From Alcanivorax sp. S6407 (GTDB lineage: Bacteria; Pseudomonadota; Gammaproteobacteria; Pseudomonadales; Alcanivoracaceae): 64,000 nt of DNA. Position 1 is the first letter of the stretch. Every line of letters starts with the position of its first letter. The DNA lies in contig NZ_JALKBH010000001.1 in the NCBI RefSeq assembly GCF_023016115.1, forward strand, positions 310,001-374,000. The letters are read 5' to 3'. A program made the translations under genes and the position numbers. A model generated the notes under the pieces. The model had not been told where the DNA came from and made no database searches. It worked only from the letters and a program-made list of their open reading frames with translations. This document shows positions 27,996-37,532 of the stretch, one piece after another.

Positions 27996-29528
27996 ATGAC
28001 AGCAGTGATTCGTCAGGGGCAGTATCAAGGCCTTCAGCACAAGGGAGTTTGGGAATACCGGGGTGTCCCGTTTGCCCAGGCTCCGCTGGGGGAGCGTCGG
28101 TTCAAGGCTCCCGAACCGCTGCCGGAAGGCAAGGAGCATTATTGGGCAGATCAGTTCCCGCTGGCCTCCTTGCAAATGAACAATCCCATCATGGGCGTGA
28201 ATGAATCCAGCCAGGACTGCCTGTATCTGAATATCTGGCGTCCTGAGGGGGAGGGGCCGTTTCCCGTCATGGTCTGGTTTCATGGCGGTGGCTATCTCTC
28301 CGGCTCCATTTCCCAGGTGTTGTACAACGGTGCAGAGCTGGCCCGTACCCAGCAGGTTGTAGTGGTAAATGCCGCCTATCGTCTGGGGGCATTGGGCTTT
28401 GCTGACTTTTCCGCGGTGGCGCCGGAACTGCAGGCGGTCACCAATGCCGGTTTGCGCGATCAGGTGGCGGCGCTGGAATGGGTGGCCGAAAACATTGTCG
28501 CCTTCTCAGGCGACCCCGATGCCGTGACCATTTTCGGCGAATCTGCCGGGGGCTTCAGTGTCTGTTCGCTATTGGCCTGTCCCGCTGCCAGCCCCCTGTT
28601 TCACGGAGCCATTGTGCAATCCGGGGCTGCGGATTTTGCCCTCAGCCATGAGGAGGCCAACAAGGTGGCCAGCGCCATGGTGGCTGCCTTGCCGGGGGAG
28701 GGCAGTGCCGCAGAGCGCCTGCAGAGCTGTTCTGACAAGGACTGGATCAGGGCTCAGAATGCTTCGATCAAGGTGCTGGTGAATCGTGGCCTGCGTGATA
28801 CCACACCGCAATTTGCGATGAATTTCCTGCCGGTAGTAGATGGCGATCTGCTGCCTGAATTACCCATCGATGCCATAGCGGCGGGTGCTGCGCGAGACAA
28901 GCGCCTGCTGGCGGGGGTCTGTGCCGATGAGTACACCTTTTTCCAGTACGGCGGTGTGCTGGCCGGGCAAACCACCATGGAAGCCCTGCGCGAGATTGAT
29001 GATGCGGAATTGCTGCGCCGTTTTGAAAGAGGGCTTCCGGGCCATGGAGAGGCGGCTGATTGTTACTACCGGGACACGGTGACACCGGATCCACAACGAA
29101 CCGAGCTGGATCGCCTCTCTGCCATGGAATCTGATCGCCTGTTCAGGGTACCGACCCTGCGTTTGCTGGATGCCCAGGCAAATCAGAACCCGGCCTGTTG
29201 GGGTTTCCAGTTCACCTGGCCGAGTGCGCCATTCGGGGTGCCGCTGGGTGCCTGTCATGTCGTGGATATTCCCTTCGTGTTCGGGGTTACCGACACCCCC
29301 GCGGGGGTGTATTTCACCGGAGGCGGAGACGATGCCCGGGCTCTCTCTGAACAGGTAATGAATGTCTGGGGTCGATTCGCTCATGGTGATGCGCCGGACT
29401 GGCCCGCCTGGAGGGAGGGCCGACAGGTCCAACAATTCGGTCCGGGAGACTCACTGGTGAGCCTGCTTGATGCGCAGGGTGAAGCGCTGTGGGAAGCCAT
29501 TATCCCTGTCCCGGCAACCGCCCGCTGA
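27996..29528 (+). CDS. Type B carboxylesterase
   Basis: 510 aa alpha/beta-hydrolase of the carboxylesterase B family, with no signal peptide, hence probably cytoplasmic. The oxyanion-hole motif VWFHGGGYLSGS, the nucleophile elbow FGESAGG, the acid in CADEYTFF and the histidine in GACHVVDIPFVFG make up the expected elements. EDCLYLN-like SQDCLYLNIWRPEG is the family's second signature. Substrates are likely carboxylic esters; the native one is unknown. AGGGAG precedes the ATG. Confidence 0.9.
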   Translation: MTAVIRQGQYQGLQHKGVWEYRGVPFAQAPLGERRFKAPEPLPEGKEHYWADQFPLASLQMNNPIMGVNESSQDCLYLNIWRPEGEGPFPVMVWFHGGGYLSGSISQVLYNGAELARTQQVVVVNAAYRLGALGFADFSAVAPELQAVTNAGLRDQVAALEWVAENIVAFSGDPDAVTIFGESAGGFSVCSLLACPAASPLFHGAIVQSGAADFALSHEEANKVASAMVAALPGEGSAAERLQSCSDKDWIRAQNASIKVLVNRGLRDTTPQFAMNFLPVVDGDLLPELPIDAIAAGAARDKRLLAGVCADEYTFFQYGGVLAGQTTMEALREIDDAELLRRFERGLPGHGEAADCYYRDTVTPDPQRTELDRLSAMESDRLFRVPTLRLLDAQANQNPACWGFQFTWPSAPFGVPLGACHVVDIPFVFGVTDTPAGVYFTGGGDDARALSEQVMNVWGRFAHGDAPDWPAWREGRQVQQFGPGDSLVSLLDAQGEALWEAIIPVPATAR

Positions 29529-29611
29529 CATTTCTCCCGCTGTCGAAAAGACGTAGAATACGCGCCCGCCTCCTTGAGGCGGGACTGAATTTATCGTTTC
29601 AAGGTGAGCCC

Positions 29612-29947
29612 ATGGCGGTTGCAGAGCAGATTGAAAGCAAGATCAGGGATGCCATGCCGGTGGCGCATTTGTCACTGGAAAACGAGAGCTACAAGCACAG
29701 CGTACCGCCGAATTCGGAAACCCATTTCAAGCTGGTACTGGTCAGCGATGCCTTTGCCGGCATGATGCCGGTGCGTCGCCACCAGATGTTGTATCAGTTG
29801 CTGGCAGACGAGCTGGCCGGTCCGGTACATGCGCTGGCGCTGCATACCCATACCGTTGCGGAATGGACTGCGCTGGGCGGTGAAGTCGCTGACTCGCCGG
29901 ATTGTCTCGGCGGCAGCAAGCACGACCCTGAATTCGGCAACGGCTGA
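29612..29947 (+). CDS. bolA: BolA-family protein
   Basis: 111 aa. The BolA fold is recognisable from IESKIRDAMPVAHLSLENES, then HFKLVLVSDAFAGMMPVRRHQMLYQLLADEL and HALALHTHTVAEW. The conserved histidine in the C-terminal part and the HFK-VLVS segment match BolA rather than IbaG. BolA proteins bind monothiol glutaredoxins through an Fe-S cluster and affect stress and envelope genes. AAGGTGA precedes the ATG at 29612; longer in-frame readings overlap the esterase end and are rejected. Confidence 0.88.
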   Translation: MAVAEQIESKIRDAMPVAHLSLENESYKHSVPPNSETHFKLVLVSDAFAGMMPVRRHQMLYQLLADELAGPVHALALHTHTVAEWTALGGEVADSPDCLGGSKHDPEFGNG

Positions 29948-30004
29948 ACAGCCTGGCCGTGATTAGCGGGTTTTCTGGTTTCAGATCCTGATTGGAGTTG
30001 GCAA

Positions 30005-30982
30005 GTGAGTAACCGTCATTCTGTGGAAACGGCCGACAGTATTGTCGTGGCAGCCCTTTACAAGTTTGTGGTGCTGGAAGACTACGAGCAGCTGCGGGAG
30101 CCGTTACTGGATCTGATGATGAAGCAGGATGTGCGTGGCACCCTGTTGTTGGCCAGCGAAGGGATCAACGGCACTATTTCCGGTACCCGTGCGGGCATCA
30201 ATACGGTTCTGGACTGGTTGCGCAGCGATGCCCGTCTTGTGGATCTGGAGCACAAGGAATCCTTCCACGATGAGCATCCGTTTCTGCGCACCAAGGTGAA
30301 ACTGAAAAAAGAGATTGTCACCATGGGTGTGGAGGGGATCGACCCCAACCGGACCGTGGGCACCTATCTGTCGCCGGAAGAATGGAATGCGGTCATCAGT
30401 GATCCGGAGACCATTCTCATCGACACCCGCAACGATTACGAAGTGGAAGTGGGCACCTTCAAGGGTGCCATCAATCCTCACACCCGCACCTTCCGCGAGT
30501 TTCCCGACTATGTGAAGGACACGCTCGATCCTGCCAAACACAAGAAAGTAGCCATGTTCTGCACCGGCGGCATTCGTTGTGAAAAGTCCACCGCGTATTT
30601 GAAGGAGCAGGGCTTCGAAGAGGTCTACCACCTCAAGGGCGGCATCCTCAAATACCTGGAAGAAACACCGAAGGAAAACTCCCTGTGGGAAGGGGAGTGT
30701 TTTGTCTTCGATGAGCGGGTCACCGTGGATCATGACCTGAACCCGGGTGAATACGATCAATGTCACGCCTGTCGCCGGCCAATCAGCGAAGCGGACCAGC
30801 AGTCCGAACTGTTTCAGCTGGGTGTCTCCTGTCCTCACTGTTATGACGAATCCAGCCCCGAGCAGAAAGCCCGCTTTGCCGAGCGCCAGAAACAGATTGA
30901 ACTGGCCCGGGCGCGTGGCCAGGCTCATCGTGGGCAAAACCCCCGCAGCACAGATAGCAGCAGTGAAAAAGGAAAGGCCTGA
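30005..30982 (+). CDS. trhO: tRNA uridine(34) hydroxylase (rhodanese-domain protein)
   Basis: 325 aa. An N-terminal acylphosphatase-like domain ([15 protein letters not shown]) is followed by a rhodanese domain at about 130-225 with the active-site loop CTGGIRC at 186-192, and a C-terminal cysteine-rich part ([19 protein letters not shown]). TrhO forms 5-hydroxyuridine at tRNA position 34, the first step to cmo5U/mcmo5U. The start is GTG, with GGAG 7 bp upstream. It lies 57 bp after bolA on the same strand. Confidence 0.92.
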   Translation: MSNRHSVETADSIVVAALYKFVVLEDYEQLREPLLDLMMKQDVRGTLLLASEGINGTISGTRAGINTVLDWLRSDARLVDLEHKESFHDEHPFLRTKVKLKKEIVTMGVEGIDPNRTVGTYLSPEEWNAVISDPETILIDTRNDYEVEVGTFKGAINPHTRTFREFPDYVKDTLDPAKHKKVAMFCTGGIRCEKSTAYLKEQGFEEVYHLKGGILKYLEETPKENSLWEGECFVFDERVTVDHDLNPGEYDQCHACRRPISEADQQSELFQLGVSCPHCYDESSPEQKARFAERQKQIELARARGQAHRGQNPRSTDSSSEKGKA

Positions 30983-31034
30983 CAGCCCCCTGTGACTCAC
31001 CTAGACTGAACAGACCTGTTGCTGCGAGGTTCAA

Positions 31035-31760
31035 ATGCGTCTGCTTCTCTTCGTGCTGTTGAGCTGCCTTTCCCTGGTGGCCAATGCCAGTCGCATCCAG
31101 GTGGCGGTGGCTGCCAATTTTGCCCAGCCTCTACGTGAGCTGGTGGCGAATTATCAACAGCTGCATCCCGACATTGACATTGCCCTGACGGTGGCCTCCA
31201 CCGGCAAGTTGGCGGCACAAATCCGCCAGGGGGCTCCCTACGATGTGTTCCTCGCTGCTGATGCCCGTCGCCCCCGTGAACTTGCTGAAGAAGAAATCGG
31301 GGTGTCGGACAGCGTAAAAAGTTATGCCCGCGGCGTGCTGGTATTGTGGTCTCCGCAAGCGGATCTTAATCTCACCCCGGAGTCGCTTCGCGACGGCGAA
31401 ATAGAACCACTGGCACTGGCCAATCCGCGTACAGCTCCCTACGGTCTGGCTGCCCGTTACGTGATTGATGAACTGGATATCCCTGCCAGCGTGCAGCTGG
31501 TACAGGCGGAAAATGTGGGGCAGAGTTTTCATTTTGCCCATAGTGGCGGGGCTGCCGCTGCCTTCGTGGCCTATAGTCAGGTGCGCGAGCTAAGCGGCTC
31601 ACTATGGCAGATCCCGGAAAACGATTATCCAGCCATCCTCCAGCAAGCCATCCAGTTGAATCCCTCGCCGGCGGTTTCCCGGTTCTATCAGTATCTGTTC
31701 AGCAAGGAAGGCCGTGAGGTCATCCAGCGTCATGGTTACCGGGTTGCAGATGCTCAGTAG
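31035..31760 (+). CDS. modA: Molybdate ABC transporter, substrate-binding protein
   Basis: 241 aa with a signal peptide (residues 1-19, cut after VANA), so periplasmic. The molybdate-site pattern is present: VAVAANFAQPL, LTVASTGKLAAQIRQGAPYDVFLAADA in two parts, and NPRTAPYGLAARYV. It captures molybdate (or tungstate) and delivers it to ModBC. It heads a tight modABC operon: modB overlaps its end by 11 bp. No ModE site was identified upstream. Confidence 0.93.
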   Translation: MRLLLFVLLSCLSLVANASRIQVAVAANFAQPLRELVANYQQLHPDIDIALTVASTGKLAAQIRQGAPYDVFLAADARRPRELAEEEIGVSDSVKSYARGVLVLWSPQADLNLTPESLRDGEIEPLALANPRTAPYGLAARYVIDELDIPASVQLVQAENVGQSFHFAHSGGAAAAFVAYSQVRELSGSLWQIPENDYPAILQQAIQLNPSPAVSRFYQYLFSKEGREVIQRHGYRVADAQ

Positions 31761-32433
31761 CGCGGACTGGTTGGCGTTATGGGTCAGCGTCCAGCTCTCG
31801 CTGGTCACGGTCATCCTTCTGCTTTTGATCTGTACGCCTCTGGCATGGTGGCTGGCACGTCGGCAGTGGCCGGGACAGTCACTGGTGGAAGCCAGTCTTG
31901 CGCTACCACTGGTGTTGCCGCCTTCGGTTCTGGGTTTTTATCTCTTGCTGATGCTGGGGCCTAATGGCCCGGGCGGCTGGTTTGCCCAATTGGCCGGCTG
32001 GCGGTCCCTGGCGTTCAGTTTTCCGGGGCTGGTGATTGGCTCGCTGGTGTATTCACTGCCGTTTGTGCTGCAGCCCCTGAAGAACGCCTTTGCCACCCTG
32101 GACAATAATCAGCTGGCCATGGCGTCGGTGTGCGGCGCCAGCCCCCGTGATCGCTTTTTCAGTCTGGTGCTTCCCCAGGCAAGGCTAGGTTACCTGAGTG
32201 CTGCCATGCTCGGTTTTGCCCACACCCTTGGGGAGTTTGGTGTGGTGCTGATGATCGGTGGCAGTTTGCCAGGAGAGACCCGGGTGGCCTCGGTGGCACT
32301 CTATGAGCATGTGGAAGCCGGGGATTACAGTAACGCCCATCGACTGGCGGCGGTGCTACTGGTGATGTCGCTGGTGATGTTATGGGGGCTGTTTCGCTGG
32401 CAGCGTCGGCGTGATGCGGGGAGCTGGCTGTGA
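31750..32433 (+). CDS. modB: Molybdate ABC transporter permease
   Basis: 227 aa with five or six membrane helices. SSADWLALWVSVQLS aligns with the usual ModB N-terminus, favouring ATG 31750 over 31732 or 31714. The cytoplasmic EAA-type loop is ASVCGASPRDRFFSLVLPQA, which docks to ModC; ALPLVLPPSVLGFYLL is a ModB hallmark. Starts inside modA (11-bp overlap) and ends 4 bp into modC, so the operon is translationally coupled. Confidence 0.93.
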   Translation: MLSSADWLALWVSVQLSLVTVILLLLICTPLAWWLARRQWPGQSLVEASLALPLVLPPSVLGFYLLLMLGPNGPGGWFAQLAGWRSLAFSFPGLVIGSLVYSLPFVLQPLKNAFATLDNNQLAMASVCGASPRDRFFSLVLPQARLGYLSAAMLGFAHTLGEFGVVLMIGGSLPGETRVASVALYEHVEAGDYSNAHRLAAVLLVMSLVMLWGLFRWQRRRDAGSWL

Positions 32434-33485
32434 GTCTGGAATTCTCCCTGACCGGCAAGGCGGGTAACTTGACGATTCAGGCTGGCGGACACCTGCCGGC
32501 CAGCGGTGTGACGGTACTGTTTGGTTCGTCGGGCACGGGCAAAAGCACGTTGCTGAAAATGCTTGCGGGACTCTATCCCTGTACTGGCACTATCCGGTTT
32601 GCAGACCAGCTCTGGCAGGATGAGCCTGAGGGGGCATTGTTACCGGTCTGGCAGCGCCCGCTGGGTATGCTGATGCAGCAGCCGGCCCTGTTCAGGCATC
32701 TCAGCGTTCGCGGCAACCTGGATTACGTACAACGTCGCCGGGGCAAGGCGGAAGATCTGGATGGCATCATTGCAGCCACCCGCATCGAGCCGTTGCTTGG
32801 GCGTTCCGTGCAACAATTATCCGGCGGCGAAGCGCAGCGGGTAGCATTGGCTCGGGCGTTGGCAAGCCAGCCTGAACTGCTGCTGCTGGACGAGCCATTG
32901 TCTGCGGTGGACCTGCCACACCGGGAAAGCCTGCTGGACATGATATTGGCGGTGTCGCGAACCGTGCCGATTCTCTATGTAACGCACAGCATGGATGAGC
33001 TGCTAATGCTGGCCGATCAGGTCTGGCTGATGGAGCAGGGGCAGCTGATCGCCCAGGGGCCGGTGGCCCAGGCGCTGGCTTCCCTGACGGGACCTCTGGC
33101 GCAGCGTAGTGATGCCACCTCCCTATTGAGTGGTGACTGCGGTGATTATGATCCTGCTGATCACCTGCAAACCGTCACTGTCGGACAGACATCCTTGCTG
33201 GTCCCCAGTGCGCAAATTCGGGCCAGGGGGGCGTCAGTCAGGCTGCGAATTGCCGCCCGTGATGTCAGCCTGTGCCGCCAGCCGCCACAGCAATCCAGTA
33301 TTCTCAACATTCTGCCGGTCACCGTTGATGAGGTCTCCCCGCTGGGTGCAGGGCAGCATCTGGTCCGGCTGTCGCTGCAATCCCAGGTGCTGCTGGCCAG
33401 GTTGTCATCCCGGTCGGTGAGGGAATTGAATATTGTGGCGGGGGAGGCGGTGTTTGCGCAGGTGAAGGCGGTGGCGTTGGTTTAA
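32430..33485 (+). CDS. modC: Molybdate ABC transporter ATP-binding protein
   Basis: 351 aa. ATPase domain with Walker A GSSGTGKST, signature LSGGEAQRVALARAL, Walker B LLLLDEPLSAVD and switch histidine in YVTHSMDE. The last 65 or so residues form a Mop/TOBE domain (SILNILPVTVDEV ... GEAVFAQVKAVAL), which binds oxyanion and gives feedback inhibition. GTG start (32430) overlaps the modB stop. With moaCDE at 54.5 kb this supplies molybdenum enzymes not seen in the window. Confidence 0.94.
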   Translation: MSLEFSLTGKAGNLTIQAGGHLPASGVTVLFGSSGTGKSTLLKMLAGLYPCTGTIRFADQLWQDEPEGALLPVWQRPLGMLMQQPALFRHLSVRGNLDYVQRRRGKAEDLDGIIAATRIEPLLGRSVQQLSGGEAQRVALARALASQPELLLLDEPLSAVDLPHRESLLDMILAVSRTVPILYVTHSMDELLMLADQVWLMEQGQLIAQGPVAQALASLTGPLAQRSDATSLLSGDCGDYDPADHLQTVTVGQTSLLVPSAQIRARGASVRLRIAARDVSLCRQPPQQSSILNILPVTVDEVSPLGAGQHLVRLSLQSQVLLARLSSRSVRELNIVAGEAVFAQVKAVALV

Positions 33486-33492
33486 ATTCCAG

Positions 33493-33674
33493 CTATGAGC
33501 GGCGAGCTTTGAGTTTCAAGCTGCAAGCTACAAGCTACAAGCTACAACGCGACGAATGATCTACCGAACCCAGGCGTTGCTGCCCGCGCACATCGATTGG
33601 GCGCGGCCTCCATGTTTTCAAAATCATCGCCTCCTCAACCCGCGTTGCAGCTTGTAGCTTGTAGCTTGCAGCTA
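33493..33674. repeat. Heptad-periodic inverted repeat, AGCTACA type
   Basis: Left arm (33514-33551: AGCTACA units ending AACGCG) and right arm (33640-33673: CGCGTT then AGCTTGT units) are inverted, with an 88-bp centre. The centre holds TGCCCGCGCA, also found in the element at 12162, and ATTGGGCGCGGCCTC, also found in the core of the CAGTTAA-type element at 46309. It fills the modC / Lgt-like convergent gap. Confidence 0.78.
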
Positions 33675-33681
33675 GTCCCTC

Positions 33682-34791
33682 TCAGACGGCCGCATTCCCC
33701 GTACGTTCACACCCTTCCTCTTCGCATCCCGCCTGCGAGCGCCAGTCTGCCGCCAGCCCGAAGCGTAATTCTCCGGTAGTGATGGTGCTGGTGCCTGAGA
33801 AGAAGAACATGATCACCATGATCAGTTGCAGGCTGAGGATGACAGCGGGCGTCCAGAGGGCGTTTAAACCGCTGGTAAGGCTTGGTGTCAGCCCGCTATG
33901 GGCGGGCATGATAACGGTGATAGCAATCCCGTAGATGGCCGCGAACAGGGCCATTGCCTGATAGGCAGAGAACAATTTACTGCCACCGCGATAATCCGCG
34001 CGCAGGGTTTCCGACCAGGCTCGCCAAAGCTGACTGCCGATCAGGGCCACTGAAAAAGCCAATCCGAATTCACTGTGGAAGAACAGTGCACTGCAGACCA
34101 GCGCCAGTACGGTGTAGACCACACAGGTGACAGCCTGGATTGGGATGACCCGTACCGATTCCATTTCTCCGGCAAAGGCAATCTTCTTGGTCTTTCCGAT
34201 AAAGACGTGATGAAGCGTGGCAAACAGTTGTCTTGCCCAGAGAGGGGATTGCGCCAATGCCTTGCCATAACAACAGCCGAAACTGATGCAGGCCAATCGG
34301 CCAATCCCTTCGCCAATGACATAGGCAATGGCCATTGCGGCGAGCATGGGAAGTACTGGCAGGGAGAAATTCAAATACTGCTGGCAGAGCCGGTCTGCCA
34401 TCCACAGAAACAGCGGGGCGATCAGGATACCCACAAAGCTGGCTCCTCCCACCGTAAAACCGTGGCGATTTTTTTCCACTACTGTGGCAATGATCTTGGC
34501 GGCAGGCAGGCAGATGGCCAGCACTCCAAGCGTCAGCAGCAGAGAAGTGGCCAGTGGTACCTGCACAGAAGCGGTCAGCAGGATGAACGTAGCCACCCCG
34601 ATACCGCCTGCCAGGCCGGTGAATAATCCGTAGAACGTCAGGTTCAGTCCCCGCCAGGAGCCATCGTCATTTTTCTTCAGGGGCAGAGAAGCAACGAATT
34701 GCCAGCGCTCTTCTGGCAGATGTCGAAACAGGAAGCGGAAACTGGTTGCAGCAACCAGTGCGCAGACGAGCAGAAACAGATCGGCAGCCAT
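33682..34791 (-). CDS. Lgt-like (prolipoprotein diacylglyceryl transferase family) membrane protein
   Basis: 369 aa with about nine to ten membrane helices. The segment IGEGIGRLACISFGCCYGK matches the core of an Lgt-related family that carries GRxxC--GCC-G in place of the NxxNGE type motif of true Lgt. GGAG lies 7 bp before ATG 34791. The last 25 residues are soluble with two cysteines (GCEEEGCERTG). True Lgt attaches diacylglycerol to prelipoproteins; whether this branch does so, or handles another phospholipid head group, is unknown. Confidence 0.55.
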   Translation of the reverse strand: MAADLFLLVCALVAATSFRFLFRHLPEERWQFVASLPLKKNDDGSWRGLNLTFYGLFTGLAGGIGVATFILLTASVQVPLATSLLLTLGVLAICLPAAKIIATVVEKNRHGFTVGGASFVGILIAPLFLWMADRLCQQYLNFSLPVLPMLAAMAIAYVIGEGIGRLACISFGCCYGKALAQSPLWARQLFATLHHVFIGKTKKIAFAGEMESVRVIPIQAVTCVVYTVLALVCSALFFHSEFGLAFSVALIGSQLWRAWSETLRADYRGGSKLFSAYQAMALFAAIYGIAITVIMPAHSGLTPSLTSGLNALWTPAVILSLQLIMVIMFFFSGTSTITTGELRFGLAADWRSQAGCEEEGCERTGNAAV

Positions 34792-34894
34792 AGTGAAACT
34801 CCATGGACGATATATCGCCATGCTGCGATGCCTCCGGTACGAAAGCATGACAGGACAATGAAGCTGTGATGACGGTGTGCGGGGTGCCTGCAGG

Positions 34895-35158
34895 TCAGTC
34901 GCGGTTGCGCAGGAAGCTCTCAGCAGCCTGAACGATCAGCTCGGTGACAGAGCGGTCTTCCATCAATGCCTGCATCTTCAGGCGCTTGTGCAGATCGGCA
35001 GGGATATCTGCGGTGAGACGTCGATAGCCTTCCCGAGCGGCCCCCTGGCGGGTAGTCCGGTTGCCGTTACTTGCGCGAGCTGCTGCCTTGACGTTGACAC
35101 CGTTACGTTTGCGGGGGCGTTGTTGTTCTTCAACGCTGACAAAATCAATTTGTTCCAT
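34895..35158 (-). CDS. Ribbon-helix-helix DNA-binding protein
   Basis: 87 aa. A basic, disordered N-terminal half (RPRKRNGVNVKAAARASNGN) precedes a C-terminal ribbon-helix-helix: YRRLTADIPADLHKRLKMQALMEDRS in parts, then VTELIVQAAESFL. The arrangement is like ParG/CopG-type regulators with flexible N-tails. No ParA is adjacent, so a partition role is doubtful; it may regulate itself or its neighbours. The ATG at 35158 has no clear ribosome site. It is divergent from the GMC oxidoreductase gene, which it could control. Confidence 0.7.
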   Translation of the reverse strand: MEQIDFVSVEEQQRPRKRNGVNVKAAARASNGNRTTRQGAAREGYRRLTADIPADLHKRLKMQALMEDRSVTELIVQAAESFLRNRD

Positions 35159-35311
35159 GGGGCAGGGCAATCAGACACAAGAAAATGTGACGCAGAGAGT
35201 ACTTGAAAGTAGCCAAAATAGACAGGATTGACGGCAGATTTTATAGTGCTTTTCGATAGGGAAAAATGACGCGACAGTGACGTCGTCGTCCATAAAAAAT
35301 TCGGGGAAAAC

Positions 35312-36883
35312 ATGGAAAAAGTGGATGTCCTGGTCATCGGCAGCGGTTTCGGTGGTGCAGTCATGGCCTGCCGTTTGGCAGAGAAAGGAAGCAAGGTTCT
35401 GGTGCTTGAGCGTGGCCGACGCTGGTTGCCTTCCGATTACCCTTCAGTCAGTCAGAAACACTGGCTGTGGGATGAAGATGAACCGGAAAAACAGAATGGC
35501 TGGATCGATTTTCGCTATTTTGGCGATATGAGCGTAGCCATGGGGGCCGGCGTGGGCGGTGGCTCTCTGATTTATGCCAACGTGAGTATTGAGGCGACCC
35601 CGGAGACTTTTGATAACGGCTGGCCGGAAGCGATCAGCTATCAGGCCCTCAAGCCACATTATGATACTGCCGGCGTGATGATGAACGTACAGACCCTGCC
35701 GGATAATCAGTGGACACCGCGCACCAAGCTGATGAAAGAAGCGGCAGAAGCGGTGGGGGATGGTCATCGTTTCCGGATGGTGGATCAGGCCGTTACCTTC
35801 AATCCGGACTGGTCCAGTGATATGGACCCGGATCCCTATGACTACAAACACAGCAAGAGCTGGATCAATGCCCAAGGCAAGCAGCAGGGCACCTGCACCC
35901 ATTGTGGCAACTGTGATCTGGGCTGTCCTGTCCAGGCCAAAAACACCCTCGACCTGAACTATCTTGCCGCGGCGGAAACCGCCGGCGCAGAAATTCGTCC
36001 CCTGCATCATGTCCGAACCATCCAGCCACTGAGTGGCGGCGGCTATGAAGTGCGCACACGAGATCTTGATGGCCAGTGCTGGCGTGTATTCCGCGCGGAA
36101 AAAGTCATCGTGGCGGCCGGATCCGTAGGCTCCACTGAATTGCTTCTGCGCTGCCGCGACCAGTACCGGACCCTGCCGAAAATCAGCCGACGCCTTGGTG
36201 ACAACTGGACCTGTAATGGTGACTTTGCCACCCCGGCCAGCTATGAGGACCGGATCATTTCCCCGACCCGCGGGCCGACTATCAGTAGTGCCATCGACTA
36301 TCTGGATGGCAGTGACGGTGGCGCTCGCTATTTTGTCGAGGATGGTGGTATTCCGGATGTGTTGGGTAACTGGCTTGAGGGTATGGGAAAGAGTTCAGTC
36401 ATTGCCCGCACCCGGCTTGGCGATGCCATGCTGCGTTACGGTGACAAGAGCAATCCATTTGCCAATATCATGCCGTGGTTTGGTCAGGCCATGGATGAGC
36501 CCGGTGGTCGCTTTTATCTGGGCCGGCGCTGGTATTGGCCGTGGAAGAAAACCACACTGAAACTGGACTGGGACTATCGCAAGGCCGAGAAGGCAGTACA
36601 GGGGCTGGCAGACCGGCACCTGAAATTGACCCAGGCCACCGGTGGTGACCCGACCACACCGGCCACCTGGTCCTGGTTCAAGGATCTTGTGACCCCGCAT
36701 CCGCTGGGTGGCTGCAACATGGCAGACAGCATAGAGCAGGGTGTTGTGGATTACCGCGGTGAAGTGTTCAACTATCCGAATCTGTTCGTGATTGATGGCG
36801 CCATGGTGCCGAAATCCCTGGGCCTCAATCCTTCACGAACCATTCTGGCTCTGGCTGAATTCTCGGCCAGCCAGATCAATTGA
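35312..36883 (+). CDS. GMC-family FAD oxidoreductase
   Basis: 523 aa. FAD motif VLVIGSGFGGAVMACRLAEKG at the N-terminus; GAGVGGGSLIYANV is the GMC flavin loop; the catalytic region TPHPLGGCNMAD and NPSRTILALAE closes the protein. A cysteine-rich insert, CTHCGNCDLGCPVQAKNTLDL in parts, typical of the cholesterol-oxidase-like subgroup, lies near residue 190. No export signal is seen. It likely oxidises a sterol or a long-chain alcohol; the true substrate cannot be told from sequence. It is divergent from the RHH gene. Confidence 0.85.
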   Translation: MEKVDVLVIGSGFGGAVMACRLAEKGSKVLVLERGRRWLPSDYPSVSQKHWLWDEDEPEKQNGWIDFRYFGDMSVAMGAGVGGGSLIYANVSIEATPETFDNGWPEAISYQALKPHYDTAGVMMNVQTLPDNQWTPRTKLMKEAAEAVGDGHRFRMVDQAVTFNPDWSSDMDPDPYDYKHSKSWINAQGKQQGTCTHCGNCDLGCPVQAKNTLDLNYLAAAETAGAEIRPLHHVRTIQPLSGGGYEVRTRDLDGQCWRVFRAEKVIVAAGSVGSTELLLRCRDQYRTLPKISRRLGDNWTCNGDFATPASYEDRIISPTRGPTISSAIDYLDGSDGGARYFVEDGGIPDVLGNWLEGMGKSSVIARTRLGDAMLRYGDKSNPFANIMPWFGQAMDEPGGRFYLGRRWYWPWKKTTLKLDWDYRKAEKAVQGLADRHLKLTQATGGDPTTPATWSWFKDLVTPHPLGGCNMADSIEQGVVDYRGEVFNYPNLFVIDGAMVPKSLGLNPSRTILALAEFSASQIN

Positions 36884-36929
36884 CAGCAACCTGCACCGGG
36901 CTGACCGGTGTTGTTAAAAGGAACCCGTC

Positions 36930-37526
36930 ATGAGCGAAGCCCGATTTCATGTTGTATTTGCCGGCCAGCTGGTGAAAGGCGCCGATCCGGATACCGTGAA
37001 GGGGAATCTGGGGCGGCTATTCAAGATGGATGCGGACCGGGTGGAAAAACTGTTTTCCGGCCAGCCCGTGGTACTCAAGAAAGATGCGGACCAGGCGACG
37101 GCGATGAAATTCCGCGCAGCGCTAAAACAGGCGGGTGCAGAATGTGTGCTCAAACCACTGGATGCGGCGCCTGAAGAGACGCGCCAGGATGGCGCTCCGG
37201 CAGCATCGCCAGCTCCCGCTGCCCCTGAGCAGGCTGCCACACCGCCGGCCGCGGCCGCGGCAGAGGCCGGGCATGCTCAGCAGGATAGCGGAGATCTGGA
37301 GACCGTGGGCACCATTCGCACCGGTGGTACCGGGTTCTCCGGACCCTACAGTGTGGCGGATGTGGGCGAGGACATGGACAACAGTGAGCATGCTGCGCCG
37401 CCGCCGGCGCCTGACGTGAGCCACCTTTCCATGGCTGGCGTGGGAGAAGATCTGGGTCAGAAGAAAAAGGAAGAAGAGATCAAGGTGCCGGATATCAGCC
37501 ACCTTTCCCTGAGTTCGGATAGTTAA
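36930..37526 (+). CDS. Unknown protein with repeated C-terminal HLS/VGED motifs
   Basis: 198 aa. Residues 1-78 form a compact basic domain (FHVVFAGQLVKGADPDTV ... LKKDADQATAMKFRAAL), a type found at the N-terminus of various proteobacterial proteins of unknown role. A Pro/Ala-rich linker follows. The tail has two imperfect copies each of V/I-S-H-L-S and VGED: SVADVGEDMD, PDVSHLSMAGVGEDLG and PDISHLSLS, separated by a KKKEEE run. Such tails look like short binding motifs. It lies 46 bp after the GMC gene on the same strand. Confidence 0.6.
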   Translation: MSEARFHVVFAGQLVKGADPDTVKGNLGRLFKMDADRVEKLFSGQPVVLKKDADQATAMKFRAALKQAGAECVLKPLDAAPEETRQDGAPAASPAPAAPEQAATPPAAAAAEAGHAQQDSGDLETVGTIRTGGTGFSGPYSVADVGEDMDNSEHAAPPPAPDVSHLSMAGVGEDLGQKKKEEEIKVPDISHLSLSSDS

Positions 37527-37532
37527 AGGCCT

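Noticed and set aside
34895-35158. RHH protein as a plasmid or prophage partition gene
   Set aside because: No ParA, centromere-like repeats or phage genes are nearby, so it is described as a DNA-binding protein only.
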